Shown here: positions 62,648-64,000 of the stretch, piece by piece
How the letters are laid out: every line of letters starts with the position of its first letter
How positions within the stretch are numbered: position 1 is the first letter of the stretch
NCBI GenBank assembly: GCA_963693315.1
Contig: OY856187.1
Location: 116,482,683-116,546,682 of the forward strand
Source: Diogma glabrata
Taxonomy: Eukaryota > Arthropoda > Insecta > Diptera > Cylindrotomidae
Direction of reading: 5' to 3'
DNA: 64,000 bases
Translations under genes and position numbers: made by a program
The notes under the pieces: generated by a model
Told to the model about the DNA's origin: nothing
The model's input: the letters and a program-made list of their open reading frames with translations, nothing else
The model's database searches: none

Positions 62648-63937
62648 ACAAAACAAACTAATTTCAAACAGATATTGAACAAATTTTAAAAAGAAAATTA
62701 GCTACCTACAAGCAAAATTATATCTATCCAATTTTGCAACAAACAAATATCAAATCTACCACAAAACATGTGTGTGACAATTTATGACACAAACCTACTC
62801 CATATCATATGTCGTGCAGTTACTGCAAAATATCAAAATAGTTTATTTCTAAGAAAAAAAATATTTTTTTCTATTCAAATCTTTTATTTTTTTGACTGTT
62901 ATAAGGTTGACATTGACTGTTATAAGGTTTTTGGAAATTGTAGTTGGGGATTGCTGCAAACTTTTTTGTTGAAGCCAACAAGTCAAAAACCTTTAACTGC
63001 AGAGGTTTATATATATAAGAAATGGATTAAAATGTTTTTACAGATTCTAAATTTATGAAGATTTTAAAAATATTAGTATCCAAACGGCCGTTATAACGGA
63101 TTAAAAAAACCACTTTTTTTTCTAGTATAAAGCCTATAGTTCCTTAACCATGTGTCAGATTTTTTTGATTTACGAACTTGTCCAAGATATTAATAAAACA
63201 CACATTTTTCAGAAAGGTTTTTTGGTCTGGCTCCACAAATGCAACCGTGAGAGCGCCGGTTGATTCAAACGCATTTTGTGTTTTACAAGCTTTTTTGTTG
63301 GAGCCGCTTACTCAGAAAGCTCCAACCGCAGAGGTCTTTTTTTTGAAAGAAACTGATTAAAAAGGTTTCAAAAATTCTAAATTTATGAAGTTTTTAAAAA
63401 TATTAGAATCCAAACGGCCGTTATAACGGATCTAAAAAACAGAGTTTTTTTCTAGTATAAAGCTTCTAGTTTCTTAACCATGTGTTGAATTGGGCTGATT
63501 TACGAACTTGTCCAAGATATTAATAAAACGCACATGTTTAGAAAAGGTTTTTTGATCTGGCCTTATAAATGCGACCGTGAGAGTGCCGGTTGTTTCATAA
63601 AAAAATTTTTTTTTGCAAACTTTTTTGTTGGAGCCGCTCACTCAGGAACCTCTAACTGCAGAGGTCTTTTTTAAAACAAATTGATAAAAAAGATTCCAAA
63701 GATTATAAATTTGTTAAATTTTTTGAAATATTAGCATCCAAACGGCCGTTATAACGGTTTTAAAAAATCAATTTTTTCAGAAAAAAGCCTCTAGTTTCTT
63801 AACCACGTGTCGGATTTTGCTGATTCACGAACTTGTCCAAGATATTATTAAAACACACAAGTACAGAAAATTTTTTTGATCTACCTCAACAAATGCGACC
63901 GTGAGAGTGCCGGTCGTTTTCGTTATATCTCATATCG

Positions 63938-63995
<58 letters not shown>

Positions 63996-64000
63996 TTTTT
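62549..64000 (+). mobile_element. Family T, copy 2 (runs to the window end)
   Basis: Over 85% like copy 1 by eye across the whole length. It has the same 5' block, a TGTGTGACAATTTATGACA segment, and three ~330-bp units marked by AAC(T/C)GCAGAGGT at about 62995, 63324 and 63654, each with AAACGGCCGTTATAACGG. It enters (TA)n at 63938. An extra 19-bp duplication (TGACTGTTATAAGGTT) lies near 62895-62930. The 3' border is beyond the microsatellite and not in the window. Confidence 0.8.
63938..63991. repeat. (TA)n microsatellite at the end of family T copy 2
   Basis: An uninterrupted TA run follows CATATCGT, in the same position relative to the element as at 6330. Confidence 0.95.

Overview
This is a strongly AT-rich, gene-poor piece of a eukaryotic nuclear genome, most likely an arthropod and probably an insect. 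The evidence is an intron-bearing conventional protein kinase C exon, several animal-type non-LTR retrotransposons, a decayed hAT transposon, (TA)n microsatellites and many foldback (MITE-like) elements. There are no operons, and no rRNA, tRNA or CRISPR that I can see. One 200-base assembly gap of Ns lies at 22447-22646.

The only host gene recognised with confidence is the first coding exon of a conventional protein kinase C on the minus strand (54994-55166). It carries the start codon, the pseudosubstrate and the first half of the C1A zinc finger, and ends at a GTGAGT splice donor. No further PKC exon was found at lower coordinates, so much of the window to its left may be first intron filled with transposons. 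That is inference.

Layout. 1-6.7 kb: a tandem array, a 500-bp foldback element with a second hairpin inside it, a 174-bp tandem repeat, an unrecognised pair of open frames, and copy 1 of a dispersed element ('family T') that holds three ~330-bp units and ends in (TA)n. 9.5-15.2 kb: three inverted-repeat structures, a smaller foldback, and one copy of 'family J'. 15.4-20.6 kb: a 5'-truncated jockey-like LINE (minus strand) and a 283-bp tandem array. 20.9-28.1 kb: fragments of families H, T, G and J. 28.4-37.8 kb: a minisatellite, a 5'-truncated RTE-like LINE, a near full-length CR1/jockey-like LINE with ORF1 and ORF2 (both frameshifted), and a dead hAT element split by a family H insertion. 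42.0-42.6 kb: three hairpins in a row with CpG-rich loops. 43.7-53.0 kb: large foldback 'family E' and two copies of 'family G', one expanded into a 628-bp higher-order tandem array. 53.1 kb: an RTE remnant. 55.0 kb: the PKC exon. 56.3-58.3 kb: short coding-like fragments, one resembling a superfamily-1 helicase motif. 58.8-60.8 kb: an old G copy containing a LINE RNase H fragment, itself split by a foldback element with a 12-bp target duplication. 61.3-64.0 kb: a foldback element and copy 2 of family T, which starts inside a short ATG-initiated frame.

Nothing here works as a single system. The main interest is in several apparently uncatalogued repeat families (T, G, E, H, J and the CpG-loop hairpins; names are mine), each seen at two or more loci, in datable nested insertions, and in short conserved open frames carried by repeats T and J. 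All homology calls are by eye; no database was searched.
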